This document shows, piece after piece, positions 51,339 through 59,889 of a stretch of 64,000 nt of DNA. The position numbers and the translations under genes are program-made. The DNA is taken from NCBI GenBank assembly GCA_033558025.1, contig JAUCEF010000004.1, positions 2,108,001 through 2,172,000 of the forward strand, in the 5' to 3' direction. This DNA comes from Phytophthora sp. 'mugwort'. Taxonomy: Eukaryota; Oomycota; Peronosporomycetes; Peronosporales; Peronosporaceae. Within the stretch, counting starts at the first letter, position 1, and each line of letters starts with the position of its first letter. The notes beneath the pieces were generated by a model, which was not told the origin of the DNA, did no database searches, and worked only from the letters and a program-made list of their open reading frames with translations.

Positions 51339-52663
51339 CTACTTTGAAGCCTTGCGGGCACGCTTCCTAGGGAGATCTCCCTGCTTCGGTTGGGCAGCAA
51401 CATCGCAGGATACACCCTCGGCGTTCTGCTCTGTATCGGGACACGCTATGGCTACCGCTTCGGATGGTTCCGCGGCGCAGATCTCCTCAATGCCGCTTGA
51501 CTTCTTGCTTTTGGCTTCTTTGCTGCGGGTTCTGCGGCCGCGCTTCACGGCCTTGCCTTCGACTTCTTCTGCATCATTGGGGGCATCGTAAATCGGGTCA
51601 TTCACGAACTCCTCAGGAACGTAGCGCCTCACTTTGTTGTACATGTCCAGCTTCTTATCTGAGTTCGGCGGCGGCGGAGGCAGTGGCTCCAAATGCTCGT
51701 CAAACATCACACAAACTTTGGTCTCATTGGTGGGGCTTCCATCAAACCTGCGGCGGATGTCCTGGATGACATGTGTGCCGTCGAGCCGGCACGGCAGGAA
51801 AACGATACCAGGAGAGTCGTTCGTCATTGAGTGAGGGGTTCTCAATGACGAACGACTCTCCTGGTATCGTTTCCTGCCGTACCGGGCCCCGGCATTTGAT
51901 ACTGCTTGATGCCCATGTGAAAAACGCCGGGAACACCGTGTGGTTCTCGGACGAGTAGTACTTGTGCACCTTGCCATCGATCACTTCCTTCGTGCAAACT
52001 CGCACGGGCACAACGGTGCCCACCTCGGCTGCAAAAGACCGGAACCACGTCACCAGCCATCACACGTCCACCTTGCTTGCTTTGCTGACTCATTATATTG
52101 CCGTGAGGCTTGACGGAGAGACCGCCTTCACTGATCTGCTTTCGGTATCGGGTTACGGAAACCGTGGATGTCTTGTAGCACGCGCACCAAGCTTTTCTTC
52201 CCCCTCCCCTCTGCGACGCACTGCCGTGTCTGCCTCGCGCAGCAAGGCTAACGCCGTCAGGATGCTCTGCTTCCGCTCAGAATTGGTCATTTGCGAAACG
52301 GAGCCGATGAAGTTCCCCAGTTGCTTCTCTTTTCCACCATAGGAGCGTGCTTCACACGGATCCGCAGCGATAAGAGATCGGATTTCTTCCTGGAGATCAA
52401 CGCCAAATGAATTGACTTGTGTCCTCATCAAGCGACTCGGTGTGACTTGGGGCGCCATCGCCCTCGCAAGACGATACCGTCGCCTCGTCTTGTGCGGAAC
52501 CGCCTCCCGAGTCACTCCCTCCGCTCCAGATACTGCCGCTCTCGGAGTCGCTGCCCTCCGCAGCTTCACCGCCCTCCTCCATCCAGAGATTGACGCGCGC
52601 GAGCTCTTCCATCGTGCCCTCTCTGCTCGGCTTGGCTCCAGTCGATACACTTGTGTAAACCAC
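51339..52663 (-). pseudogene. Broken hypothetical transposon-associated protein
   Basis: Read leftward, the frames give TMEELARVNLWMEEGGEAAE with an acidic Ser-rich stretch (52397-52615), GVDLQEEIRSLIAADPCEAR and NSERKQSILTALALLREADT (52190-52400), VCTKEVIDGKVHKYYSSENH then TVFPAFFTW (51900-52010), and KVRRYVPEEFVNDPIYDAPN with a basic tail KRGRRTRSKEAKSKKS (51339-51780). I recall repeated hypothetical proteins of Phytophthora with such segments, but no function. The hairpin at 51791-51880 duplicates and inverts part of the coding, making adjacent frames repeat IPGESFVIE-type text. Confidence 0.4.
51791..51880. repeat. Near-perfect 40-bp inverted repeat with a 9-base loop
   Basis: The left arm 51791-51831 (ACGGCAGGAAAACGATACCA...) pairs with the right arm 51841-51880 except for one extra A (AAAA against TTT). 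The loop is TGAGGGGTT. It lies inside a coding-like stretch, so it must have arisen after that sequence. Confidence 0.93.
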
Positions 52664-52866
52664 CCCACGAAGAAAACTGGCCCTCCTGAAAAACGTTTCT
52701 TAAGTCCGTTTTTTCATTCACCAACTTTAGAGGCCGATATCTCGATAACTCTAAAACGTGCAGTAGAATCACGGTGTTTGACGGGGTCTCATATGTGTCC
52801 TAGTCTAGTATCAGCGACGCCCAAATCAAGAAAGGCCGAAATGATATCCATCGCACTTTCGCTCAC

Positions 52867-53950
52867 TCAGTGCATGAGTTTTGCCATGATGGTCCAACTA
52901 GACTGCTGGCAGTTGCATTTCTTGGACCCTCCAACGATGGTTGATCTTGACAAGCTGCTCCATGCATCGCTCACCCAGTTACGGATTGATGTTCTGCCCG
53001 GGGCCTTAAGTTTAAACTTGTTGCCCGTAGAGTGAGCCGCTAGCTCGCTCCGTAGATGCTCAATCCACTTGTTCCGAAAAAGTGTCTTGAGCGGGCCGTT
53101 CCAGGTCGCGTCAGCTGGTTGCGACACCGATGTAGCGTTCGGTGGCACCTTCAGTAGCCCAACATTAATATCCTTGGTGTATGCGATAACGCTTTCAGTC
53201 CACCAAGGATATTGCCCGGAAAAGTCGTCCCATAACAGAAGAACTGGAACTTCCATACAGGGACGAGACCCACAGTGAAACTTCAGGAAAAAACTACACG
53301 GACATGCACTCGTTCCATCAACCTATTACACGGAATTAAATAAAACGAATTAAATGTTGTTAAACACAAAACGTTTGCATGACGTATCACCTTTCTCATT
53401 GCCGTACACCTCGAGATCCTTCTCGGCCTGTGTAGGTTGAACTTTTCTCCATATGGTTATGCCAAACCCGTGGTGGTTTTGGTCATTAAGTCGTTTCCGC
53501 TCAGGTATTTTCGATGGTTTGTCTTGACTACGATGAACGGCACGTATTTGTTACCTAGTGGATCCCCTAACAGCATAACGGAAGCCCTCTCCTTTTCCTT
53601 CCCAGCACACTTAACCCAAACACTTCTCACTCCCTTCTTGTCGATGATTCTTTTGGGCAAGTACTCGAAAAAAACTGCTGGACATTTATACAGTTAGATA
53701 AGAACACAACGAACACAGCGCACCAAATTCATATAGTGCACCTGTTTGATCCACGTTGTATATCGTCGACACCCCCGGTTCTGCTGCCTTCTTTCGCACT
53801 TCCTCAGCGAAGTCCTCAGCAATCTTGGCGAAGTCTGGCGGGGTTATCTGACCTTGTCTGGTTCTTGAACGCATGCTCAGTCGATGTCGCTCCTTGAACC
53901 GAGCTTGCTAGCTCCACGATGCTGCGAATGGGGACAAATTGGAATTCCTT
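52867..53950 (-). pseudogene. pogo-like DDE_1 transposase, frameshifted
   Basis: From the right: ARFKERHRLSMRSRTRQGQI (end of a CENP-B-type helix-turn-helix, about 53840-53905), IYNVDQTGALYEFG with the first catalytic Asp (about 53735-53780), then KCAGKEKERASVMLLGDPLG with NKYVPFIVVKTNHRK (53457-53640), and VLLLWDDFSGQYPWWTESVI with the second Asp and SVSQPADATWNGPLKTLFRN with the third (52970-53250). The end reads SLSRSTIVGGSKKCNC. This is the pogo/Tigger DDE_1 order. Frame breaks around 53270-53460 and 53690-53740 make it inactive. It would cut and paste the surrounding element at TA sites. Confidence 0.75.
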
Positions 53951-54374
53951 GCTCACTGATGACGCCTGCACCTTCAACATCATTGACGTTACTGGTACAC
54001 CATCGCCACGAAGGTCGTTAATTTACTGAACAGTAAGTTCTCAGCAGCCCATGGCAGCACTGTAGCACCCCCTATCTTACGAGCCTTCTTTTTGTCCGAA
54101 CCACTCTTGAATCGCATTGCAGCTCCGACGGCTCCGGTAATTGGCATCGGGGAGAGTAGGGTAGAAAAATCGTATTGTGAGGCGAATATTGGCGTGTTTC
54201 TTGAGGTGATCCAACACGTCCAGTTTCTCGCGGGCAGGAAAGGAAGACACGGAGTGCTCCGTGGTGTCCTTCCTTGCCTACCTGGGAATCGAGGCCTTCC
54301 GATAGATGGTTGGCGTCTGGGCATCATTGCGATGATTTCATTGTGTAATGATACTACCGGTACGCAGTAAGATT

Positions 54375-54512
54375 CTGTATGTGATAACAAAGAGTCTGCT
54401 GCGCTCTCGTATGACTGGACGATACGTGCCTGTACGTGATAACAAGAGGTAACACGACGGTCTGCTGAGTTCTTACGTGATTGGACAATACTAGTCTGTA
54501 TGTGATAACAAG
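54375..54512. repeat. Subterminal repeats of the pogo-like transposon
   Basis: CTGTATGTGATAACAA occurs at 54375, CTGTACGTGATAACAAG at 54430 and CTGTATGTGATAACAAG at 54496, the last forming the inner part of the right terminal repeat. The spacing is 55 and 66 bases. These probably are transposase-binding sites. At the left end only one copy is seen (about 50472-50488, inverted). Confidence 0.6.
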
Positions 54513-54599
54513 TGGTATGTAATAACAAGGGATGTCGGTAATAAATTGCGTGAATTAGTCGTTGACATGTAGTACATATAGTACTACGTTTAGGGTCCC

Positions 54600-54890
54600 T
54601 GATTGAATTGTAATCTTTTTCTACCCGTACCTTGGATCCATCGACTATTACGTTGAAATATGATAACACCTTACTATCTATCTCTTTTTGGCGATCGTCG
54701 AGATCAGCAGAGCTCATTTTCCGCTCAATTTCTTCTTGTTTAATACGAGATTTGGTCGGAGATTGGGAGATGTCTTATTTGATGCCGGTGCTTCTCGTTT
54801 ACGTTTCAGCAGATCTTTCGCTATTTTAGTGGCCTTGCGATTACTTTGAAAAATCTTGCTGCGAAACTCTTTATTCTTTTTCAAGTAATT
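54600..54890 (-). pseudogene. Basic/acidic hypothetical ORF of the Polinton-like relic
   Basis: The frame to the right of 54717 reads KKNKEFRSKIFQSNRKATKI and KDLLKRKREAPASNKTSPNL; after a frame change comes MSSADLDDRQKEIDSKVLSY followed by FNVIVDGSKVRVEKDYNSI. The longer 242-codon minus ORF that starts here runs into the pogo-like transposon and is chimeric from about 54540 downward. The true gene probably continued but was cut. No family named. Confidence 0.35.
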
Positions 54891-54892
54891 TT

Positions 54893-55204
54893 TTACCGGA
54901 TTTGAACCGCTTGTTCCAGATCTATCCCTTTATGCAATTTGGTGTAATCGATTTCGTTCATATGCTTCATAAAGTTCTCGTCGTTAAACATCTCCTCGTA
55001 TGAAAACTGTGAATCTTTCGGAGCCGAATGTGTATCGGTTTGCTCTGGGACGTAGTTGAAAGCTTTTGGCTTCTTTGAAAAGAAATCAGTCAGTTTTGTT
55101 TGTGATTTCTCTTTTTTCACGTCTTCTCCCTTAATGACTCGAGGAGCCTTTTTTGTAAGTTTGCTAGTGATCTGATCATAGTCATAATCACGCGATTTGT
55201 TCAT
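54893..55204 (-). CDS. Hypothetical 103-residue protein of the Polinton-like relic
   Basis: It starts MNKSRDYDYDQITSKLTKKA, with a Lys-rich middle (KGEDVKKEKSQTKLTDFFSK) and an acidic Phe-rich end (QFSYEEMFNDENFMKHMNEI). QTKLTDFF resembles a PCNA-interacting (PIP-box) pattern Q-x2-[LI]-x2-F-F, which viral or replication proteins may carry; this is inference. Codon use is AT-rich like the capsid gene. A further short frame (AYDRYYTEVISSKVRS) precedes it at about 55210-55350. Confidence 0.45.
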   Translation of the reverse strand: MNKSRDYDYDQITSKLTKKAPRVIKGEDVKKEKSQTKLTDFFSKKPKAFNYVPEQTDTHSAPKDSQFSYEEMFNDENFMKHMNEIDYTKLHKGIDLEQAVQIR

Positions 55205-55473
55205 GACTTATTTGGATAAATTTTCTAAAGAATCGCTACTAGCATCATCCAATGCTTGTTTGCTGAATCATTCCCCTTAACTTCGCACCTTGGACGAAAT
55301 CACTTCTGTGTAGTAACGATCGTAAGCTTTTTGCTTACTTTGGTTATCAAGTGAAGAACCCGTTCATATTGGATACTATGTAACAGAATTAAAAAACAGT
55401 GATAACGACACGTATATCGCTTAATGTTGGACCGCACCTTGAGAAACGGTTCCCATAGCAGTATCAACCGTTG

Positions 55474-57148
55474 CTACGAATCACGCCAAATGTGATAGTA
55501 AATTGTTAACGGGTATTTGCTGTTAGATACACCAGAAATAACATTGGACTTAAAAGCACCATCTTCCGAAGGGAGACGACGTCCAATATCAACAGCTACA
55601 TAGCGATATAGGGATTCCCATTGACGTTGTGAAATAAGACCAGCACAAGTTACATCATCTAGACCACCACCAACACTAGATTTATTCAATTCTTGGAGGA
55701 ATAGATCATAACCAAAGTTGACAGGATTATTCCAAATAGGAATGTTACCAGCAGTAACTTGGAGTTGTTTTAAGCTGGCAAAAACTAAGGTATTTGCTGG
55801 AATTGTTGAAATGGAGAACGAAGAGGAGTTAAAACACCATGAGTGTAGATCCGGAGGTTGCATTATCAATAGTTGGTAAAGGAATAATTTCTTCGGATTC
55901 GCAATACCATTTGTGATAGTCCAAGTGAATTGAGCTTCTGGATCAACAGTGAACTTATTAGTGATACGCTCAAAATATCGGAAAGTCTTCTTTTGGACTA
56001 GCGCATGGTCAGCCGCAGGATTTGGTAAATATGTTGGAACCATTAAACGATTCAATGCTTGAGATGGGGTTAAACCACTTGCAGTAGTTTGCGTGCCATT
56101 AATATCAGCAATAACAGTGAAATTGAATGCCGAGCCTGAAACCGGAAGTGTTAATCCTGTGCACGAAAGAGTGCCATCAGTACCATACGTGGCAGTTTTA
56201 TTTGCAGATGAGAAGTTCCACATAACTGGGCACGTATTTCCGTAGTTCATATTGTTATTTACTGAGGCAATAATCGCTGACGATAAAGCGCTGGCAGATG
56301 CTATGGCAGTGGTTGCAATAGTAGTTCCAGAACTGTTATATTTAATATATATAAAATCCGCGAGGCTCTTTTGCATTGGTGCTTTCTTAAAGTAACCGCA
56401 AATATCAGCGAGTCTAAGCAAGGTAATGTGCTACGTAAATAGAGTCACCGGCGGCCCAATTACCACTTCCTTTGACCCATACTTGAGGTTTTGATACAGA
56501 TTTAATATTTGCGTTGCTACCCATGACATCATAAGCGAGTTTTCCGCCTTTTGATCCAAAGCAGTGAAGAAAGAGCGTTCAGCGGCTCCTTTATTTGTGA
56601 ACGTATTACAAATTCAAATTCTCCAGGCGTTGCATTCATGAAATTAGCAGTTTCATTATCAAGTGCCTGTGGTGCGTTTGGAACCTGAGGTGCATATTCG
56701 TCGAGAATGAAATTACTGGTTGCACCTCGCTTAATATATTCATCATATCTCGGTTCAGTAATTGCTTTAAATTAAGCATAAATATTCTCGTGAATTTGAT
56801 TTGTCTGAACAGTAGTCATGCCATCAACCACTACTTGAACGCTATCAATGAAGTGCCATGGTCCCGCTTTTGGAGCAAGTTGATTAATGGAACACGCACC
56901 AGCTCCAGTAATTGCGGTGTTTGTCTTGATTTCAAGTCTAACAGGCAATTCAATAAACGCTTCTTCCCAGTTCACGAATGCAGCTTGCGAAGAGATGGTT
57001 GAGAGATTGAATTACATTTGACCAGCGTATTGACCTGTATTCGAGGTCGAATCCTGAAGTAGGTCAATTTCTTATCACGGAAGAGAGTTTCAGCTGGGGC
57101 TGCTTCGACATAGTGTTTGAAAGCAGAGATATCACTTGCTGTAGACAT
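55474..57148 (-). pseudogene. Major capsid protein of a Polinton-like virus, frameshifted
   Basis: The start at 57148 reads STASDISAFKHYVEAAPAET and LTYFRIRPR; the next frame (56772-56975) has VRLEIKTNTAITGAGACSIN then PKAGPWHFIDSVQVVVDGMT, the N-terminal jelly-roll; after breaks at 56420-56770 the 315-codon frame has AIIASVNNNMNYGNTCPVMW, PSQALNRLMVPTYLPNPAAD and LKQLQVTAGNIPIWNNPVNF, ending GLISQRQWESLYRYVAVDIG with RRLPSEDGAFK. Full span is about 558 codons, typical for Polinton capsids (500-650). The G-x-I/L..Q.W...YRY...D..RRLP end is the feature I rely on. It would form the icosahedral shell. At least three frame breaks. Adjacent to and divergent from the protease. Confidence 0.65.
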
Positions 57149-57207
57149 TATTGAGCTTAGTAGTCTTATATTAGACAAATATACAGCTCGAGCGAAAAAT
57201 AATTCAA

Positions 57208-57588
57208 ATGAGCGCTAAAAAAATTATTAAGCTCTCTCGCACAACCGATGATCAGCTATTGCGTCTTGCGAAAGATCTCGGAGTCAAAGTTGAGTCAATC
57301 GATTTCAAAGAGAATCTAGGTAAGAGCAAAGACTACTGTATTATCAACATGGGTATGCCTCAAATCGGCGGCACGCATTGGCTCGCAGTTTCTAACAAAG
57401 ACAAGCGCTACTTTGATCCTCTTGGCCTACCAAGACCTCGCGTCATTCCAAAAGATTGCGCCTATCACGAGATTGATATTCAAGACCCACGTTTCGGGCA
57501 CTGTGGGCAATATTGCGTGCTTTGGCTTTACTACTTGCAGCATGGAAAAGAAGACGAGTTCTACAAGCTATTCAAGCAGCTTGAATAA
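57208..57588 (+). CDS. Adenain-like cysteine protease of the Polinton-like virus, ORF intact
   Basis: 126 residues. The fold signature is QIGGTHWLAVSNKDKRYFDP with the catalytic His57 (codon 57376) and Asp70 (57415), then DIQDPRFGHCGQYCVLWLYY with Gln92 and nucleophile Cys99 in H-C-G (57502). The order His-Asp-Gln-Cys is that of the C5/C48 adenovirus-protease clan, and the short length matches Polinton and virophage maturation proteases. It would process capsid and other virion proteins. No stop or frameshift is present, in contrast with its neighbours. It starts 60 bases from the divergent capsid gene. A generic Ulp1 relative is less likely because of size and neighbours. Confidence 0.75.
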   Translation: MSAKKIIKLSRTTDDQLLRLAKDLGVKVESIDFKENLGKSKDYCIINMGMPQIGGTHWLAVSNKDKRYFDPLGLPRPRVIPKDCAYHEIDIQDPRFGHCGQYCVLWLYYLQHGKEDEFYKLFKQLE

Positions 57589-57608
57589 TCACATGTATAA
57601 TATAGAGA

Positions 57609-57890
57609 ATGCAAGTCCTGCGCTATAAATTCCGCGTTTCTAAGCGCAAAGACAAAAATAGGATGCATTGCTTGGTGATGGCAGAATCGTATCGTTTGGA
57701 GCTATTAAGCGCAGTGGTGAGCCTTATCAGCAATACCAAGATCGCATAAAAAAAAAAATTAAAAGCATACCGTGCATATGATCACAAGGATATGAAACGA
57801 AGAGAACGATACTATAAGCGGCACGGGCCGATTGATGATCGACATCCTTACACAGCTGACTGGTTCTCAAAAAATATTTATGGTAGTAAG
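57609..57890 (+). pseudogene. Small virus-type protein, two frameshifts
   Basis: MQVLRYKFRVSKRKDKNR begins in one frame, GDGRIVSFGAIKRSGEPYQQ continues in a second, and RRERYYKRHGPIDDRHPYTA then DWFSKNI in a third. The DGR.V.FGA....Y..Y.D...R..Y..RH......DP/HPY...(F/W) pattern is how I recall a small conserved family (DUF5754 type) in giant viruses and Polinton-like viruses. The second break sits in a run of eleven A's (57747-57757 region). It follows the protease by 20 bases in the same orientation, as if co-transcribed. Function unknown. Confidence 0.5.
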
Positions 57891-58670
57891 AGCCGCGTGA
57901 ATATCCGCAATTGCATCTTCCAAGTCTTCAATTTGTATTTTTTTTATCGCGAAGTATCGAGTCATAAATATATATATCGACGGAAGATATGGCCTGTACG
58001 AAGCTTATGGCCTATACCAGTCTTGTCAAATCTTCCCGATCGTTCCCTATGGAAAGTATTAACCAATCACATTTGGACAACACTTTTTTATGCGTCGAAG
58101 TAAAGGTTTCTAATTTATCTTGTATTTTGAGAACGTATGTAATGATGCATATGGTAAGAATTGGTGTTCATAATTATTTTAACTCCATGTTTCTAATTGA
58201 CAATTGACATTAAATTTGATGCAGGTAAAAAGCTGCTTATCCTTTCCATTTTAAAGGCACTTTAAAGGCAGTAGCGAACAGAATAATCGAAACAAATGAG
58301 ATTTCAAAATATCCAAAAGGTACGATTTTAAGTTTAGGTACGATAATACTGTGAAAGAATACTAAATATTTAGGTTACTTGTATTGTTACTTGTATTGTG
58401 TACGAGTGCATGATAATGAATGACCCGATTTAGCACCTATACGAGTATCTCTACAATAAAACCGTTTGTCATAGTCAATATAACTTCGCCGAGCTATAGT
58501 TATATTTGAAGGAGGTCAATTTTGATTGGCGCCTATTCGTCAAAACAAAGATAATTACTATCCAATCACGATGATAGGCCATAACCAACGTCCTTTGTAG
58601 TCTGCGCTACTCGCTTGCACTGAGATTTTGTATAAGATCGCATTTCTGTCCACAGGCCATATCTTCCGTC
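57891..58670. other. AT-rich stretch of the virus relic without clear genes
   Basis: Short plus-strand ORFs at 57792-58207 and nothing protein-like beyond. It is very AT-rich. A few bases at 57984-57995 (TATCGACGGAAGATATGGCCTG) recur inverted near 58655-58680 (GGCCATATCTTCCGTCGATAT), a roughly 21-bp inverted repeat that may bracket this interval. Confidence 0.4.
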
Positions 58671-58673
58671 GAT

Positions 58674-59160
58674 ATGTGTATAGTAACCATGCGAGACAAC
58701 ATTGACAACTTCAGAGATAATCTATACTGCTGCTTAATTACTCGACTTGAATTCTTTGACTTTGTCTGTGAGCTCGATGGTATTGAAAAGATGATTGTAT
58801 GCCAATACGAACGGATTCGAGAAGCGCAAAAGCAACTCGACATCATTAATCGTGCGTTCCTACCCGATGATACTGAGACTGCATATCGCGATCGTGCATG
58901 CACCATTATGAACGATAGCACTGATAAACTTGCTAGATTGGAAAATCTCAAAAATGAAGTCAAATGTCTTCAGCAATTACAAGAAAAGAATGCAGCAGCT
59001 ACTTTTTCGATTTTTTGGAAAATCTTAAAAATGAAGTCAAACGTCTGCAGCAATTACAAAAAAAGAATGCAGCAGCTACTTCGCTCAAAATCCATCTTAA
59101 TCAGCTTCAGAGTTTTATCTCGGAGGCTTTTTGCTTCAGGTTGGCTAAAACCTCGAGGGT
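58674..59160 (+). pseudogene. Hypothetical coiled-coil protein with a frameshifting tandem duplication
   Basis: The start MRDNIDNFRDNLYCCLITRL leads to IEKMIVCQYERIREAQKQLD and a coiled coil LENLKNEVKCLQQLQEKN. A 77-bp tandem copy follows, which because 77 is not a multiple of three puts the second coil (FLENLKNEVKRLQQLQKKN) in another frame, continuing SLKIHLNQLQSFISEAFCFR. The first frame runs on as nonsense. It is part of the AT-rich relic. No family recognised. Confidence 0.4.
58938..59085. repeat. 77-bp tandem duplication
   Basis: TTGGAAAATCTCAAAAATGA at 58938 and TTGGAAAATCTTAAAAATGA at 59015 begin two copies of about 66-77 bp that differ at a few bases and both end in GCAGCAGCTACTT. 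Confidence 0.9.
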
Positions 59161-59370
59161 TAGACAAAAGTGTTCGAGTTGTGGCTAGACTAATTGATCA
59201 ACTGCTGTTGGTTTGTAGTGGTATTCATCGATATGAACTGGCGAGCCAATATATTTCATCATCAACATACTCGATGTCCATCGCTGCTAGATATGCATCG
59301 TTAAAGTTTCAAAAATTATTAACGAATTCCTCCCGATACGTCTCATTCCAATCTTTTTCAACAAAGAATG

Positions 59371-59544
59371 TCATGACATCATCGTCGATATCGGGTCCGT
59401 AAAGGCCTCTAGAGCTGTTACAAACGTAGCTCTACTAACTGAATCGAATGTGATATCTAGATCATGTTTTAGACACATTTGATAACGTACGGAACGATTA
59501 TCACGCTTGTACTTTTGTTTGGCCAACTGGAAATTGCGATCCAT
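59371..59544 (-). CDS. Hypothetical 57-residue ORF, probably frameshifted at its end
   Basis: It starts MDRNFQLAKQKYKRDNRSVR and continues YQMCLKHDLDITFDSVSRAT then FVTALEAF. A second minus frame directly after (GPDIDDDVMTFFVEKDWNET, YREEFVNN) looks like its continuation, so an indel near 59395-59405 probably truncated it. AT-rich, on the edge of the virus relic. Not recognised. Confidence 0.4.
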   Translation of the reverse strand: MDRNFQLAKQKYKRDNRSVRYQMCLKHDLDITFDSVSRATFVTALEAFTDPISTMMS

Positions 59545-59889
59545 AGCTGCTATACATCGAATATATCTGAAATATATTTGTGATAATGTAGAAACGATGT
59601 AAATATTTTCATGTTGTTCATGTGTCGTTTCTGCAATTGACGCTTACCGCGTATCGGCTCAACATGACTATCTATTCAGTGTTATTATTCTATATCCAAA
59701 AGTCTTTAATATTTGTGTCCCTGGCAAAAAATGTATCACCGTCTAAGCTCTCTGTCTTCTAGTCACCGTCTGTGTTTCAGCGATCGAGTGTAAAAGTGGC
59801 GATTTGCAGCAGAATATTTGCCGCCGCAATCGCAATTGAATCGAGTTGCTAGTCGCTCTTTAGAAGTTTTTCCCATCGTTGCTTGTTTG

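Larger units (their letters stand above)
50941..52797. mobile_element. Inner element bounded by a 22-bp inverted repeat
   Basis: ACATATGAGACCCCGTCAAA (CAC) at 50941-50963 is repeated in inverted orientation at 52775-52797 (GTGTTTGACGGGGTCTCATA TGT). The interval contains a minus-strand hypothetical gene in pieces (51339-52663) and a large hairpin. No transposase motif is visible, so this would be a non-autonomous or gene-carrying element, or a rearranged part of the pogo-like transposon. No clear target duplication. Confidence 0.4.
50461..54538 (-). mobile_element. pogo-like (Tc1/mariner superfamily) DNA transposon, about 4.08 kb, decayed
   Basis: The left end CCGACATCCCTTTGTTATCA (50461 on) and the right end ...GGGATGTCGG (to 54538) form terminal inverted repeats of about 27 bp, the right one with an internal 17-bp duplication (TGGTATGTAATAACAAG). 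Both are flanked by TA (50459-50460 and 54539-54540), the target used by this superfamily. The minus-strand transposase remnant (52867-53950) fits the ends. The left half holds an inner inverted-repeat pair (50941/52797) with hypothetical coding, perhaps a nested element. It appears to sit at the edge of the Polinton-like relic. Confidence 0.65.
54580..59545. mobile_element. Decayed Polinton-like virus (Maverick/PLV) relic
   Basis: An AT-rich segment with compact small genes on both strands: capsid protein (55474-57148, minus), adenain-like protease (57208-57588, plus), a small plus-strand protein resembling large-virus genes (57609-57890), coiled-coil frames (58680-59160) and small minus-strand ORFs (54600-55350, 59371-59544). 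A capsid plus maturation protease is the core morphogenesis set of Polintons and related viruses. The DNA polymerase, retroviral-type integrase and packaging ATPase were not seen, so it is partial. The left end abuts the pogo-like transposon. The right end is undefined. Confidence 0.6.

Noticed and set aside
53989..54717. 242-codon minus-strand ORF
   Set aside because: It is chimeric: the right end is virus-relic coding, the middle translates the transposon terminal and subterminal repeats, the left end is transposon interior.
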